Shown piece by piece: positions 23,578 to 36,054 of a stretch of DNA of 64,000 nt (the first letter of the stretch is position 1; the number at the start of each line of letters is the position of its first letter). The notes under the pieces are model-generated. The model was not told the origin of the DNA and did no database searches. It saw only the letters and a program-made list of their open reading frames with translations. Source of the stretch: Eonycteris spelaea (taxonomy: Eukaryota; Chordata; Mammalia; Chiroptera; Pteropodidae); the NCBI GenBank assembly GCA_003508835.1, contig PUFA01000072.1, forward strand, positions 4,066,501-4,130,500, in the 5' to 3' direction. A program made the position numbers and the translations under genes.

Positions 23578-24810
23578 CTGCACAGAAAAAAATTGCCAAT
23601 GTGAAGGCATAGTCATTTCCTAACCGTTTAAAACCATCTGAGCAGGTTATAATGTAATAAGGTTAAGAAATTATGAAAATTAAACATACAGCTCTCAGAC
23701 TCATTCCTTGAGTATTTTGTCTGACCTCTAAATTAGAGATGATAAAAGTCCACATTTAGCCTTCTGTCCATTTCTCCTGTTGCACTCTGTCCGTTAGCCA
23801 TCCACACAATTTCATGAGATATGCGTCTTTTAACTCTGTGCCCAGATTCTGCCTCTCATCTCAGATTCCAGTGGGATGCTCCCCTTTTCTGCTGGTTAAT
23901 TCATCAACACTTTATACTCAATTATTTTTTGTGTCCGATCCTCTTCATAGAGTTCCTATTTCTCTTGGTGACTGCATGATAGTCTCCAGGCTCAGTTTTT
24001 CAATTATTTTTTACTCTTCATTCTCCATTTCAAATAAGCTGCAATATGTTACTTCAAAAACTTTCTCCATTCTTGATTTCTAACTTCATGATATTACACC
24101 TCGTCGTAATTCATGCTAATCTTGTTACGGATTCTCAATGAATTCTCATTACTTATTTATTTAGCAAGTACTTATTGAGATCCTATTATGTGCCAAGCAT
24201 CCTATGTCTTTGATGCTTAATTGGCGTACTCATAGACAAGGTGTTGATTGACAGCCAAAGTATTATGGACACCAGGGTTGCTCCTGTGAGGTGATATGAG
24301 TCCTAGGGGCGGGGATAGTGCCATTACGCAGACAGGAAGTTTGGAGAGTGAGCTACCATCACTTAAGAGGCCTAAAGGGAAGTCATGACATCTAGGTAAG
24401 AGCAAGTAGGATTTAATGGGAGAGTCAGGACTTCCAGGAAAGAGTCAGTAGCATAACTATATAGCACCTAAAATAAGGCATTGGTATATGGATACTTGGA
24501 AATAAGGTCCACATCCCAATGTTCCTGTCACTTACATAAGAGAAACACTGAAAGAGAGGGGATGTTAGAGGAAAACTTACAGGACTAACTTTTCCCCTAA
24601 AATTGGCCTGAAATGATACAAATTCCACTTGCTAGTCTACTAATAGGAACTACTAGGACCATGAGCTAGACTGAGAATTATACGTCATCTAGTTGTGCAG
24701 ATGCAGAAATTTATTTTTATTTTTTGTTTGGCTTCTCATCTTTAGACCTTATATATAGATTTTTTTTTTATACATCGACTGAAAAAAACCCAGGGCATTC
24801 TGATACTTAC
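23578..24810 (-). other. Intron 18; no recognised gene
   Basis: A fragment at about 24,140-24,215 (ATTTATTTAGCAAG then GTGCCAAGCATCC) resembles an inverted L2 3' end. The rest is unassigned intron. Confidence 0.45.
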
Positions 24811-25009
24811 AGTGATAGAAGAGCTCTCCTTTCATGCTTTAACTTTAATAAGCGAACCCTTGCAATTGCACAGATTTGCTGTCTCCACAGAGCCATGCCG
24901 CCTATTATGTCTGCCGTCTCATTAAGCGAAGAGAGGATTTGTTCCATCTCAACCAGCTGTTCTGTGTCTCCAGCTCTTTCTGCTGGTACTTCGCCCAAAG
25001 TGGCAGTAT
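24811..25009 (-). CDS. ABCA8: ABCA8-like coding exon 18
   Basis: This 199-base exon encodes (D)[20 protein letters not shown] then [20 protein letters not shown] and [20 protein letters not shown], then RALLSL: the linker between regulatory domain 1 and the second membrane half. The acceptor is TTGCAG and the donor GTAAGT. It is open. Confidence 0.93.
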
Positions 25010-25759
25010 CTGCAAAACGCAAAACCAACAGTTTATAAAATGCCACTTCGGACGTACTTTATTGAGCTTACGACAGGAGTTTGTTTTACCAAGGATGTCA
25101 CAGATAGTCTTCTGCACAACTTGTAGGTATTATGTAGCATTCTTGGAAGTTGCCAGGAAAAAGAAAAATAGATGAAAGATTCGTTTCTTGTATAAAAGGA
25201 CTAGAAAGAAGGCCTTAGACGCTTTGGATACAGAGAATATGTTGAAGAGGTTAAAATAAATATGCAAGATGATCACAGCACCTAGGCGTGGCTTAGAAAC
25301 TTAGTAAAGGAAATGATTATCTTAGGTGTTCACCTAGAGAAACAAGCTACAAACTGACATGCCACAAACTGGGGATTAACTGTAAATTGTTGCTACTGGA
25401 GGGATTTCAAATCTATCCACACCATTTGAGGGCACACTCATTTGTATATTCTCTGCAATGTCTAGATATCCAGGATGCTGCTTATTGTGTGATGCTAAAA
25501 TAAGCTTGATATCAAGCCACAAAGATCACACACTCATAAATGCACATGCTCAACCATGGACACAAAACACACCATTTTGGTTATGAGTAAAGATGTAAGG
25601 ATCTTAAACAAATAGTGGTAGTATATTAAAAGAATGATTCAGGTATTTCTGCTTCAGTTATTGCAAGAGACTGTTGCCCTTCTTACCAAGAGAAAAAATA
25701 ACAGCTATTTTCCATCCATTGGATAGAGTAGGGCACTAAAAAGGCTATAGAAAGAGTAA

Positions 25760-26990
25760 CAGAGATTCAAAGTAATGGAATAAAAACTTACCTAACTTAT
25801 GGTAGGAAAAGACAAAATTAGACACATCTAGAATTACAGATGGGAGATTTTACTATCCCTTACTTGTAATTGATAGAAAAAACAAGTCAGTAAAACTTTA
25901 GAATATTTGAACAACACTACCATGTAACTTGACCAAATTGATATTTGTACAACTCTTCACACAATTGAAAAAGATATATTCTACACATATATACTTCTGC
26001 AAACATACACACATATATCATTTATATGTATGTATGTAGAAATGTTTTTAAGCGGACAAGAAATATTCACCAAAATAGACAAAATGTTGGTTCAACAAGT
26101 TTCAATGAATTGAAAAGATTTTAAGTCATAGGTTATGCTTTACGACTACATTAAAAGTTATAATGTCAGTAACAATAACATTTTAAAAATCCACTAGTAT
26201 TTTTACACTGACCAGCACATTTGTAAATCATTGAGTATAACAATGTCTCATCAAATAGGGCGTATCATCAATGATGTAAAAATTATTTAAAATAACCAAA
26301 TAGAAATTTTAGATTTGGAAAGTACAACAACTGGGGAAAAATCACTGAAAAATAAAAGCTCAACATATTTCAGCTGGTAGAAGAGATGATTAGCAAAAAA
26401 GAAAAAAACATAAATTGAGATTAGTAAGTCTAAGGAACAGAAAGAAGAAAAGAATGAAAAAAAATTAAGTCTCAGAAAAATGTGAGACACTACCAAGCAT
26501 ACTAACATATACTACCACATAAAATAATAGGAGTTCCAGAAGGATTGTATAGAGGAAGGGGACAGAAAGCATAGTTGAAGAAATAATGGCTAAAATCTTC
26601 CCCAAATTCGATGAAAAACTCTAATCTTTACATATAGGCAGCTCAGCAAACTCCAGCAGGATAAACATAAGAGGTCCACATCTGAAGACATCATAGTCAA
26701 ACTCTTTCAAAGACGAAAGAGAGAATCTTGAAAGTAGCGGGAGAAAAATAAATCATACAAAGAAATCTTCAATACGATTTGGGGCTGATTTCTCATCAGA
26801 AACCATGAAGACCAGGCAGTGAGAATAACATTCGAAGTGCTTGAAGAGAGAGATGTAGAATAAGTGTTAAAACTGCTCTTATATAAGCATAGATGCAGTG
26901 AGCCTTGGATAGAAGAAAATAGGCCACCTTAATATCAAAGCAATATTGGCAGTAGAGGTAACAACTTGACATGGTGCATTGTACCTTCAT
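25760..26990 (+). mobile_element. Decayed L1 fragments
   Basis: Blocks at about 25,830-26,290 resemble the L1 ORF2 endonuclease region (GAACAACACTACCATG, TTGACCAAATTGATATTTG). Blocks at about 26,630-26,860 resemble a different L1 segment (CAGGATAAACATAAGA, GATTTCTCATCAGAAACC). Stops and indels are everywhere. The two parts may be separate or rearranged insertions. Confidence 0.65.
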
Positions 26991-27120
26991 AGATGCTTGT
27001 CTTAATCATGGGCCCCACATGGTGTAATTCACGTCTTCGGAATGGTTCTTCTTGAAGTATTTACTGCACTATGGTTGCAAATACTTTACATGATAATTTT
27101 TATGGCCATTTTTATTCTAC

Positions 27121-27237
27121 GGTTCATCAATAGATGATTTTCCTTCCACACAGGAACACTTCAATCAAAGTTGTCATGGAAACACCATAATTCTCAATGC
27201 CGAGGCCAGGACAGTGATCAAGATCCTCATTAAAGTT
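27121..27237 (-). pseudogene. ABCA8: ABCA8-like exon 17, in-frame stop and indels
   Basis: The exon enters in phase from exon 16 as E-L and then meets TAA at 27,230-27,232. Family-like text [12 protein letters not shown] follows one base out of frame, implying a 1-base insertion near the stop, and a further shortfall of about 2 bases precedes the GKS-like block. The acceptor is TCTTAG. The donor GTAGAA follows CC, where the family would end in a G. It encoded the end of regulatory domain 1. Exons 16 and 18 would join in frame if this exon were skipped. Confidence 0.85.
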
Positions 27238-28369
27238 CTAAGAACACGATACAGTAGCAAAATCAAAACAACAAAAATCACAAGTGAACACCAAGAAGAC
27301 TTCTGAAACTAGAAAGAGCAAATATATGAATTATACTTGCAATATATCAGACATTTAAAAAACTAACATAAGTAACATTCCTTAACTATATGATTTTTTA
27401 TTTTATATTGTCTTACAGCTCATATACTAACTTCTTTTGATCAAATATTAATTTATATTTATACAAAGATTTTATTTTAGTTTTTTTCTGACATTTACAT
27501 TTTAATTAATAGTAGAACTTCAGATTTTTTCAACTCTAAGCCTAATTAATTGAGAGTCTTTTCTCTTTTCCAGAGAAGGCACAAATGGGAGCCTTTTGTG
27601 CTTTAACCAAAAGGATAGAAATAATTTTTTGAGAATTAGATGGAATGTGCAGAACCTTCTTCAGTTCAGAAAATATCTTTCAAAGGAAGTATATAGGATA
27701 TAAATCATTTCAAATGTTCTGAAGACTATGGAAAAAAAACTCACAAGATCTCATAAACAGAGTGAGGAATTAATTCTGAATTTTCTTGGAACAGTAGGAA
27801 TTGTGAATTGTGTCCATTCATTCTTTAGTTCATGCACAATAACATGTTTTTCATCAGTCATTGCTCTCAAAACAAAGAGCGATGACCCTGCCTCCATAGG
27901 TTTGAATTATAATTGTTAATCGAGTGGAATTGAATAAAAACCTAATTTTAAATCCTAGCATGATGATAGAAGTCCTGAGGCTTCAGCTTGGAGCTCTCCC
28001 TGAGCAAAAGGATAAGTTCAAAGCTTTCTGTCTTGATGATAGTACTGTAGACAGAAAAGTAGAGAAAATATTAACTACTAATGAGTATTTTGTGTTATTC
28101 TTCTCTTTCTCTAAAATTATACGAACCCATTCTAAATTATAACTATGATTGAAATACATTAATTAGGGGTCGATTAACGCTTTGCCTGTTGGTTCTCAGG
28201 AATACTTGTGCTGTCACCATAAAATATATATTCGAATGACTTTGTGGGGTAATTTATGCGTCTTTGTTACCCACACAGAAGGTGAGGTTAATGGTTTTAA
28301 CACTCCGTGCAGATTCTCTGAGTGATAAATACAACTAGTAAAGTTTTTTTTTTTTTAAATTAAACTATT

Positions 28370-29690
28370 TGGGGATAATTTTAAATTTGAATGTGGTTGT
28401 AAAAAATATACACAGGGATCTATACCTTTTACTCAGTTTCCCCAATGATAACATCTTAAGAAGTCACAGTACAATATCACAACCAGACACTGATATTAAT
28501 ACAATTGAGATAGAGAATATTTGCATCACCATGACAATCATCATTTATAGCCACACCCATCTCTCTCCTGACCCACCCTCACCTAACCCACAGCAACTAT
28601 TAATGTTCTCTATGTTTATAATTTTGTTATTTCAAGAATGCTATATGAATTGACTCATACAGAGTGTAACAGTTTGGAATTGGCTTTTTTCACTGAGCCT
28701 AGTTCTCTGCACACTCAGCCAGGTTGTTGTATACACACACACACACACACCATATGGCAGTAGCCTCTTGCTTTTCATTGTCTAATGGTATTGCACGTTA
28801 CAGGTGTACCCCAATATATTTAATTATTCACTCATTTTGGGCATCTGGGTTGCTTTAGTTTTTGTCTATTCCACATAAAGCTGCTGTGAACATTTATGTA
28901 CACGTTTTTGTGTGAACACGTTTTTATACACCTAGGATATATGCCCCGTAGTGCAATTACTGGGTTGCATAGTAGCTACAGGTTTATTGTTTTAAAGAAA
29001 TTGCAAACTTTTCCAGAGCAGCTATGCTAGTTTATATTCCCACTAGCAAACGCATGAGTAATAAATTTTCTCCATCTCCTAATCAGAATTTGATATTATC
29101 ATTATTTAAAAAATATTTTAGCCATTCTGATAAGTAGTTAGTGATGTCTCATAGTGGTTTTACTTTGCACTTCCCTAATGGCACGTGATATTTGAAAATC
29201 TTTTCATGTGCTTGTCTGCCTCTGTGCATCTTCTCCAGTGAAATGTCTCTTTATATCTTTCCCCCAATTTCCAGTTGCATTGTTTGTTTTTCACAGTGGA
29301 GTTTTCAGAGTTCTTTATCTATTCTGGATACTACTCTTTCTGAGACACGTTGGAAAATACTTTCTGCCTGTCTGTAGCTTGTTTTTTATCCTCTTAAAGG
29401 GCCTTTCATAAAGCAAAAGTTTCTAATTTAGATGAAGTACAATTTATAATTTTTTCTTTTATGGATTATGATTTTGGTGTCAAATTTAAGGTCTCTTTGG
29501 CTAATCATATGTTCTAGGAGATTAGATTTTACCCAATTTATTTTCAAAAAATGTTCACAGTTTTACTTAAGTTTAGGATTTATCTTGAGCGATTTTCTGT
29601 ATAAGATATAAGATTTAGGTAGAGGTTCAATTTTTTTTTTTTTTTTTTTTTTTTTTGCCTATGAATCCAGCACCATTTGCTGAAAAGGCA
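28370..29690 (-). mobile_element. Old L1 3' end, minus orientation
   Basis: The plus strand carries reverse-complement L1 text, including AAGCTGCTGTGAACATTTAT, GCAATTACTGGGTTGCATAG, a block near TTCCCACTAGCAAACGC and the CCAGCACCATTTGCTGAAAA block. It is interrupted by a T24 run at about 29,632-29,656. Confidence 0.7.
28734..28750 (+). repeat. (CA)n microsatellite
   Basis: A short ACACAC run inside the L1 fragment. Confidence 0.85.
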
Positions 29691-30558
29691 CCGAATGGCT
29701 TTTTTACCTTTGTCAAATCAGTTAGGCACACTGATTTGGAACTGCATGGGTGGGTCTACGTCTAGCTTCTCTACTCTTCTGTCTATGTGCCTGTTGCTCT
29801 GCCAACACCACACAATCTCGATTATTATAGGTTACATCGTTCACCACCCTGGCTCACCACAGAGAAACCTGACAAAAACTATAGCTGCCTGTTTCTCCCT
29901 GGGGAGCAAAAGATCAGAATCTCTGACCAGGCTGATTGGTACGGGTTTCTCTTGTACAAAGCCAGACTATAAGGACTGGGAGAGATGCCTACTTTACCTA
30001 ATGCACAGACATCAACACAGACAGGCAAGGAAAATGAAAACTCATTAGTCTAAGATGTTCCAAACAAAGGAACGAGATAAATTTCCAGAAATTGACCCTA
30101 ATGAAATGGAGCTATATGATTTTCCTGACAGAGGATTTATAATAGTTGTCGTAAAGTCAACTTTTAATGTGTTGGCCTGAAAAATCCAAAATTGTCACAA
30201 AAATCTTGGCATGAGAAGAACCAGCCATATCATGCGATTATTTAATATAATGGTTAAGCCAGAGATTTTCAACCATTTGTATTTATGCATGGTTATGAAT
30301 ACTAGAATATTCTGTTACACACTACAAAGGGAATAAAGGACTAAAAAAGCTCCTTAAAATACCCAGGTATTATAATGTAATAATTAGAATATAATATTTA
30401 TAGATAAAATAATCCAGTTATACTATTCTTTGCATCATGTTTCAAATACCTAAATACATTGTAGGCTCTCAATAAACATTAGTTATAATAATTATCATTA
30501 ACATTATTTTTATGAATATTATTTATGTATTTTATTTCATGGCGTTCACGTACATTAC

Positions 30559-30698
30559 CTGGAAATCTATTTGTTCTTTCTAAGGGCAATGTGTAGACAA
30601 GTTTTCCTTCACTTTCTGCTGATAATTTGGCATCAGGGACATGCTGTTTAACAAGTGATGTTATTTTTTCTTGAACACACATGTCATTCAATTGCAAA
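30559..30698 (-). CDS. ABCA8: ABCA8-like coding exon 16
   Basis: This 140-base exon encodes (S)[20 protein letters not shown] then [20 protein letters not shown] and RTNRFP: the end of NBD1 and the start of regulatory domain 1. The acceptor is ACCCCAG and the donor GTAATG. It is open. Confidence 0.93.
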
Positions 30699-31139
30699 CT
30701 GGGGTTTAAAAAATAATATATGTTATTTGACATCGTCTTCAATAGTATGAAGAAAATTACCAGTCTCTACGGGACAAAGAAAAATCAATTAAAACTAATG
30801 CAAGAAATAAACAATCCAAACATGTAATAAGAGGACAAAAAAAAAAATCAGATCACAGAAAGGTGATGGGGGAAAGCAGAGAATGAGCTCAACAGACTTA
30901 CAGGTTAGGTTATTTAGGGATGATGCCTCGAAAAGGTCGATATTGACTCAGGGAAAATAGCTACAGAGGGGAGATACCAGGGGCACAAAGTCAGGACTGT
31001 ACAAGATGGAAAATGTTGAAGATTCTTCAAAGGGAGTTAAAGTTGGCCAAATAGGATTGATGTGTGGGGCAAGAACGAGGGCTTTTGATAGGAGTAGGCA
31101 GAGGCACAAACAGATTCAGTTATTCAGTTAGTCATGCAA

Positions 31140-31300
31140 TGCAAATTCGTGAAGGTCTTAGTATGTGACCAAAATTATCCTAAGTGCTGAGGGTTCAGTG
31201 ACATAAAACAGCATTGTCCTGCTCTTATGGGCTTAATGTCTAATGGGAGAGACAGAAAGAAAACAAGTAAACAAACAGACACATAAATAATCACCAATAG
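31140..31300 (-). repeat. L2-like fragment, minus orientation
   Basis: GTTCAGTGACATAAAACAGC, TTATGGGCTTAATGTCTAAT and flanking text follow the order of an inverted L2 3' end. Diverged. Confidence 0.5.
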
Positions 31301-31954
31301 TAGTAAGTGCTGTGAAGGAAATGGGGTTATAGATAGAAACAAATTGTGATGAATGTGTGTTTGGGTTGCTGGCATCACTAATTGTTGCTTTCTTTGTAGT
31401 GCTAACACCAGAACTTTGGCTAAGAACAAAGTATCATTGAGAAAATAAGTCTACCCATGTAAAAACACCAATGTAGAAAAACAAAAATCTATTAATCAAA
31501 GTTATAAAGTATGCAGTAGGTAAAAACTGTCAATAACTTGACTTTGAAACTTGATTTTGCCATGTGAAGTGTGTTGTTTAAACTATCTGAACAATTTCCT
31601 CATTCATAAAATGAAATAATGATTGATAACATCCAGGGTTATTCTAAGGAGTACTAATGATGTTTGTACTTAGCAAGCCCTTAAAAAAGATAGCCATTTC
31701 ATTTGATCAAATGCTTGAGTCGAAATTCTATTTACTCATAAGATTTTATGAATGTACAAGAATATATGCCATTTTTAGAAGCAATGAAATCAATAGAGGG
31801 AATAAAGCAAAAAAAAAAATCATCATTGTTCCCCATTGTTCTCCAAAATAAAAATACTTCAAGAAATATTTCTTGGCCACTTACAAGAATTTGTCCTGGG
31901 CACTAGAGATGATTATGTGAGCAGTGCAAGCTTAGAGCTTGGAAGGGGGAGTCA

Positions 31955-32150
31955 GCAAACTTTTTCTGTAAATGTCTAGATAGTAAGTATTTTAGGCTTT
32001 GTGGGCTAGTCGATTTCTGTTGCAACAACTGCTCTTGTAATATGGCCAATATCTAAACAAATGGGAGTGACTCTGCTCCAATCAAACTTTATTTACACAA
32101 TCAGTAAGTGAGCTAGATTTGGGTAAATAAGCCATAGTTTGCTGACTCTG
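31955..32150. mobile_element. hAT-type MITE with inverted ends
   Basis: The stretch begins GTCAGCAAACTTTTTCTG and ends TAGTTTGCTGACTCTG, giving inverted termini. The interior (ATTTTAGGCTTTGTGGGC, CAAACTTTATTTACAC) is that of a widespread non-autonomous hAT-Charlie element in mammals. I do not assign a subfamily. Confidence 0.75.
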
Positions 32151-32710
32151 ATTTAGAAGGAGAAATAAAGCAATTACACAAATTATTGTCCAGGAGACTC
32201 ATGAATTGCTCAGGGATCCTGACTAACATTTTTTATTTTGAGAACATGTTATGTTGCCAGGCAATGCGCTGGCCATCATCTCATTTATTTTTTCTATAAC
32301 CTTTGCTTGCAATTAAGAATTATTACTCCCGCCTTATAAGTGAGAAAACTCAGTTTCATGGAGTTACTTTAACTTCCCAGAAGAGATTGAAACAAAGCAC
32401 CTCAAGAAATCAGAAAATATTAGGACAATACATGGAAATGTAAGATTGATAAGGTTACATGAACTAGCATTCAAATAAATCCTTAGGACTTGAACAGGTC
32501 AAAATAGGCTCAAGAAAACTGCCAGTCTCAGAAAATGTCAGCCACGACAGGGTATGTACAAGGAACAAGGAGCAATGAATATTTCATTTTAACTAGAGGG
32601 TGTTGAATTGAGTTACAGCAAATGACACGGGAGTCACGATAGGCAGTCCACACCAACATTATTTCACTATGTAGTTTGGGCTCTGGTAGGTAAAAAGGAA
32701 CTATTGTTTT

Positions 32711-32736
32711 TTGTTTGTTTGTTTGTTTGTTTGTTT
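32711..32736 (+). repeat. (TTTG)n simple repeat
   Basis: About six TTTG units in intron 15. Confidence 0.9.
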
Positions 32737-32874
32737 TCTCTTGTTGTCATATGTTTTCTCTTTCTTTCTAAAGTGTAGATGGCATAAGTCAGAGCTGTGC
32801 TTTAGTCAAACTGATTGATTCAAGTATAAATTAGAGAGTAATTTTAAATATGGATTTGGATACTAGACTTTGAA

Positions 32875-33050
32875 GTTAAAAATGTCCGGACTCAATTCCT
32901 GGCTCTGCCACTTTTGTTTTAATCTAGGGAGCCTATAATTTCATCTGTAGAGTAAAAGTAACAACTGTTCCTATCTTGAAAAAAAAAAAGATTTAAATAA
33001 AATAATGTTAAGTGCCTTGTCTCTGAATCACTCAATAAATAACACCCAGA
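32875..33050 (+). repeat. MIR SINE
   Basis: CTCAATTCCTGGCTCTGCCA, a TTTCATCTGTAGAGTAAAA block and TCAATAAATAAC follow MIR order. An A-rich run has expanded in the middle. Confidence 0.7.
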
Positions 33051-33447
33051 ATATGCTACTATTCAAAATAATGATAAAAATAAAATGAAGGGGACTGAAA
33101 AGAGAGGAAGAACAAGAAAGAAGAGGAGGATTTCGGAAGAGGAGAAGCAAGGAATCCACTTAAGAAATTATGTTAACAGTAGGTGAGAGATCAATAGGGT
33201 GTAAATATGATAAGTCAGTTGAGAAATTTCCCTTAATACATACTTTCCTTAACACAACGAGTCATGCGTATATTTTCTATCACATTTATCTAAACTTTTT
33301 TGTTAAGGCATCTTATATTCTCATTCTCTAGGTATATACAAACATCTGTGTATAATAATACAGGGCTTTCTTGTGTGTTGTAACGTGTCGCTTCATGCTT
33401 GACTCTAGCCCATGTCTCGTTCTCCCAAACGCCTCAGGTGGCTATAC

Positions 33448-33538
33448 CTTAAGTGATATCCGATCCCCCATTTCTTCTTTAGAAACAGAGAAGAGCCTGC
33501 ACACTTCAGCTTCCCCTTGGAGAGAAACACTTTCCTGT
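33448..33538 (-). CDS. ABCA8: ABCA8-like coding exon 15
   Basis: This 91-base exon encodes (D)[20 protein letters not shown] then [10 protein letters not shown], the conserved end of NBD1 with [10 protein letters not shown]. The acceptor is TTTCAG and the donor GTATAG. It is open and in phase. Confidence 0.94.
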
Positions 33539-34122
33539 CTGAAATGGAAGAAGCAAAGAAGAAGTTGCCCATTCTTTCCCAAGAAAAGACAGGTAATTGT
33601 ATATATGATCTAAATCTAATTCAGGAGCGTCTACATTTTCACATACAGAGTTTAATAAAGACTCATTGCAATAGGCACATTTTAATCTTATTTATATACT
33701 TGAGGTGATTCTTATACCATTCAACCAGTTGGGGAGGTTTTATGGGACTATATCTTCTAATATAGAGAATCCTCACATTATACATTTTAAGGGACCAAAT
33801 GTCAAAATTGTTTGGATATTTCAAGTTGATTTACCTCAGTTTTGAATAAAAAGATCAGTGCCTTAGAATATAGACTTTTACTTCGAAATAAGTGAGTTTT
33901 CCTGGTAGATCATGCCCCTGTGTAATCAAATGATACGAAATTCTAGGAGAAACATGGAAATGGCTGGGAGTAAGACTCATTGGGCCCAGTTCATATCATC
34001 GCCAGCTGTTCCAATTGCTAGATGCAGCTGGATGATCAGATTACACAATAGAGATGCTCAGAGTGTCATCCATATTTCTCATAAAGTCTTTATCATGATA
34101 CTTAAAAGGAGCTAGCAATCAC

Positions 34123-34261
34123 CAGCCAGGAGGTCAGCCTCATCCATGAACTGGGTACTGAACAGGATCACATGGTCTGTTTTCCTCTCCTTCAGGAAGT
34201 TCCACACTTGGTGCCTTGAAAAAGGATCCAATCCAGCAGTTGGTTCATCCAGTAGGAAAAT
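34123..34261 (-). CDS. ABCA8: ABCA8-like coding exon 14 (NBD1 Walker B)
   Basis: This 139-base exon encodes [20 protein letters not shown] then [20 protein letters not shown] and EADLLA. Walker [13 protein letters not shown] is intact. The H-loop position reads STQ, so glutamine replaces histidine, as I recall for this ABCA subgroup. The acceptor is CTGTAG and the donor GTGATT. It is open. Confidence 0.94.
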
Positions 34262-34505
34262 CTACAGAGGAAGGATGTATGTAAACGGGTTTTCCAATAA
34301 GGTATAGTTAGTTCTTCCAGAAAACATGTTACAACCATAGTATCTATATTTAAAAGGGCATTGTGGTTAGGAATGTTGTGCTTATATTTGATGTTTCATT
34401 ATAAATATTTTATCACAGGTGTCCTTTGCAAATAATAGGTTTAAACTACTACGAAAGTTTTATTTTTAAAAATTTCAACGCATCCCTAAATTCAGTCTGA
34501 CTTAC

Positions 34506-34624
34506 CTGAGGATCGCCTAAAACAGCAATCGCAAAGCTGAGCTTTCTCTTCTGTCCACCACTTAAGTTTTGAGCAAGGATGTCCTGAATATTTTTCATTT
34601 CCAATTCCAGTAAAACTTTTGTAT
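34506..34624 (-). pseudogene. ABCA8: ABCA8-like exon 13 (NBD1 signature), 1-base frameshift
   Basis: The exon is 119 bases although both neighbours require phase 0 at each end (120 expected). After the acceptor TTAG the frame reads I-Q-K-F-Y-W-N-W-K and then TGA. One base later the family text [20 protein letters not shown] and [17 protein letters not shown] appears, so the LSGGQ signature is present but out of frame. The likely lesion is loss of one A in the AAAA run near 34,617-34,620. Confidence 0.87.
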
Positions 34625-34707
34625 CTAACCAAATGATAACATTTATATCACAAACTTAGATTTCTTTCTTTTTTTCTAATTTTTAAATGTATAAATACAA
34701 AGCAGTC

Positions 34708-34920
34708 AAGTATAATGGTTAAAAGCACAGAACCAGACTGACGAGATTTGAATACCACCCCACATTAATTAGCTGCATAATCTTGGTCACGTTACTTGTT
34801 CTTTTGAACTTCGGTTTCCACACATTTAAAATGAGAAGAATAGTAATAGTACCTACCTTATACGGTTGCTGTGAGGAATAAATGAAATATTATATTTAAA
34901 GTTAAGGGTAATGCTTGGAC
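34708..34920 (+). repeat. MIR SINE, nearly full length
   Basis: Blocks in MIR order: TATAATGGTTAAAAGCACAG, TAGCTGCATAATCTTGG, AAAATGAGAAGAATAGTAAT, ACCTACCTTATACGGTTGC and GTGAGGAATAAATGA. One of the clearer copies here. Confidence 0.8.
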
Positions 34921-35103
34921 ATTGTGAATTATACACAAATGTTAGATATTATCTAAATTTAATTTTTGTGTTCAGCTTTCATACAATATTTGCACAGAGA
35001 TAATTTAATGAAAGCAAAAAAAAAAAAAAAAAACAAAACTCAGTTCAAATAGAGTTAACAATCTCATTTTGACCAATACATTAGTTCTAACATATTCATA
35101 TAC

Positions 35104-35279
35104 CTCTTTATCCACTTCGTGTGGCTGAATCCCTTTAATTTTAGCAAACAGCCTGAGATTTTCTCTCACTGTGAGGAAGTCAAATTGTACGTTGGATTGT
35201 GGGCAAAATCCAGTGAGCCTGCTGATATTTTTTAGGTCAGCCATTTCTGAAAGTTCATTATTATACATGGTGACTGAAC
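35104..35279 (-). CDS. ABCA8: ABCA8-like coding exon 12 (NBD1 Q-loop)
   Basis: This 176-base exon encodes (G)[20 protein letters not shown] then [20 protein letters not shown] and [18 protein letters not shown]. The Q-loop is GFCPQSN. The acceptor is TTACAG and the donor GTATAT. It is open. Downstream in the intron (35,018-35,034) is an A-rich run on the plus strand. Confidence 0.94.
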
Positions 35280-35429
35280 CTGTAAGCAATGATTAAAAGT
35301 TAATATCAGGAGAATGCTTAAATTAAGAGTTTTCTAAATGAACAATGTTAGGGATAGGATTGTATCTTTAAGGTTATACGATTCAGGGACGATGAACTTC
35401 CATTTCAGTTGTGTGGTTTCCGGGGCGGG

Positions 35430-35850
35430 GGCAAGGTCCACGCCGCAGCTTTTTCCATTTCGATGTAGTCTATTTATCCTCGCACTGAGGCTCGGCTATA
35501 TAACAGATGGGATCTTAGCAAATATGATATAAGCGGAGACTGTGCAGTGCCTCCACACTGGGATTTGCCATCTCTTTGTTTCTGGGATCGTAGATACCAG
35601 TGGGTGAAGAATCTCAGACTAGCCTCCTGGAAGGTGCAAGTCCACGTACGAAGAGAGGAGCCATGATCCTAACCGAAGCCCCATATATGTGAGTGAGGCT
35701 ACGCTACTTTAGCCCCGGCTGCTTTAGTCCAGATGGAAAAATTGCCAATCAAGCCACAGAATCATGAGAAATAATAAAACATTTTCATCTTGAATCATGA
35801 GCTTTGGGGACGCTTGTCGTGTGGCAAAAGCTGACAGATACAGTTAAAAT
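35430..35850 (+). mobile_element. MLT1-type LTR (ERVL-MaLR), 3' part
   Basis: TAGCCTCCTGGAAGGTGC, GAGAGGAGCCATGATCC, TGTGAGTGAGGC, AATTGCCAATCAAGCCACAG, AATCATGAGAAATAATAAAA and GGCAAAAGCTGACAGATAC follow the 3' half of MLT1/MST LTRs. Diverged and lacking internal genes. Confidence 0.75.
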
Positions 35851-36054
35851 ACCAAATGGTAACTAATGACTATTAAAAAATTGTCGTGAAATACTCAAAT
35901 CTCATATATACCAATTAAATATTGTGTATCTCCATAGCATAATACTGTAAATTAACTTCCATTTTACCCTAGAAAACTCTGTGATTGATGATCAGAAGGA
36001 CTTTTCATTAACAGCTGATTTATTTGTCAACCTGACTTAGAAAAAAGCTCTTAC

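Noticed and set aside
29632..29656. A processed pseudogene or SINE poly(A) tail at the T24 run
   Set aside because: The sequence on both sides is continuous L1; no separate insertion could be delimited.
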